Source: Actinomycetota bacterium
GTDB taxonomy: Bacteria > Actinomycetota > Thermoleophilia > Gaiellales > Gaiellaceae
Assembly (NCBI GenBank): GCA_013821525.1
Contig: JACDGR010000255.1
Span: forward strand, 1-5,375
DNA: 5,375 bases
Reading direction: 5' to 3'
A program made the position numbers and the translations under genes. Below the pieces are notes generated by a model. The model did not search any database and was not told where the DNA came from. It worked only from the letters and a program-made list of their open reading frames with translations. Positions 4,980 through 5,375 of this stretch are shown piece by piece; position 1 is the first letter of the stretch; each line of letters opens with the position of its first letter.

Positions 4980-5375
4980 GTGAGCACGCACGACGTCGAC
5001 GGCCTGAATGCCGGCTACGCGCGCGCCCTGCTCGGCGAGTACCTCGAGAATCCCGAAGCGGTGCCGTCCGAGTGGCGGGCGCTGTTCGAGAGCGGAGACT
5101 CCGAGCTGGTCGCGAGCCATCCGGGGATCGCGCGCCTGCTGGGTGCGCTCCCGCAACCGGCGAACGGCACCGGCACCGGCATCGGCAACGGGACGCCCGC
5201 CGCGACGGTCCCTCCGCCGGAAGCATCGCCCGCACAGGCCACGGCGCAGGCAGCCCCGGCTCCGGCCGCGGCTGAACCCCCCGATGCTGAACCCGATGCA
5301 CAACTGCTCGGCGGCGTTGCGGCCGCGATGGCACTGATCAAGGCACACCGGACGCACGGGCATCTCGCGGCGCGG
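4980..5375 (+). CDS. sucA: 2-oxoglutarate dehydrogenase E1 component, N-terminal part (runs off window)
   Basis: The frame opens at GTG 4980 and stays open for 132 codons to the window end. Residues about 9-40 (LNAGYARALLGEYLENPEAV, then PSEWRALFESGD) match the N-terminal segment of oxoglutarate dehydrogenase E1, with its helix and spaced Trp-Phe. Residues about 59-107 are a low-complexity Gly/Thr then Ala/Pro/Glu linker. Residues 112-132 (GVAAAMALIKAHRTHGHLAA) are the opening helix of the thiamine-diphosphate E1 catalytic core, including the AYRxxGHL-like signature. The enzyme decarboxylates 2-oxoglutarate in the TCA cycle, in complex with E2 and E3 in the cytoplasm. The linker resembles that of mycobacterial Kgd, but the E2-like acyltransferase domain normally found between linker and E1 core is absent here. 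The start is supported by the candidate leaderless promoter 6 nt upstream. Active-site residues lie beyond the window. Confidence 0.88.
   Translation, partial: MSTHDVDGLNAGYARALLGEYLENPEAVPSEWRALFESGDSELVASHPGIARLLGALPQPANGTGTGIGNGTPAATVPPPEASPAQATAQAAPAPAAAEPPDAEPDAQLLGGVAAAMALIKAHRTHGHLAAR

Noticed and set aside
4445..4987. 180-codon minus-strand open frame opposite the two small membrane genes
   Set aside because: No membrane segments or domains; charged, Arg-rich shadow of the coupled plus-strand genes.
5163..5190. Tandem GGCACC-like hexamers
   Set aside because: Imperfect codon repeats encoding the Gly/Thr part of the SucA linker; not an independent repeat element.
4905..5363. 152-codon minus-strand open frame opposite sucA
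   Set aside because: Gly/Arg-rich antisense of the Ala/Pro linker; the plus frame matches E1 at both ends.

Overview
The window is high-GC bacterial DNA with tightly packed genes, strong GC bias at third codon positions, frequent GTG starts and short or leaderless 5' ends. The gene content (an ABATE/CGNR zinc-finger regulator, a DUF1028 protein with a TPR tail, an MmpL-type transporter, a 2-oxoglutarate dehydrogenase E1 with an Ala/Pro linker) fits an actinobacterium, possibly of the Thermoleophilia type. That placement is inferred from protein character and was not tested by a search. No mobile element, CRISPR array, tRNA or rRNA is visible.

Left block (1-1369, + strand): the 3' end of a CGNR zinc-finger regulator gene overlaps the start of a DUF1028 gene. 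The overlap implies co-transcription, and a hairpin follows the second stop codon.

Middle block (1421-2058, + strand): a two-gene unit with its own candidate promoter and a palindrome near the predicted start site. It encodes a 147-residue secreted protein rich in Cys and Trp that I cannot assign to a family, then a 41-residue single-span membrane protein. The second gene's Shine-Dalgarno sequence sits on the first gene's stop codon, so the two are probably translationally coupled. This is the least explained part of the window.

Convergent gap (2059-2148): two hairpins. The larger has a stem of 17 consecutive pairs only when read as minus-strand RNA, which suggests it terminates the transporter transcript.

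Minus-strand gene (2149-4308): a complete 719-residue MMPL/RND transporter.

Right block (4309-5375, + strand): a 77-bp divergent promoter region, two small unassigned membrane-protein genes joined by a TGATG stop/start overlap, then the start of sucA (2-oxoglutarate dehydrogenase E1), which runs off the window. The first small gene and sucA each have a GTACA sequence exactly 13 nt before the start codon, which suggests leaderless transcripts from a shared promoter type. Almost all the remaining long open frames are GC-driven shadows of these genes.
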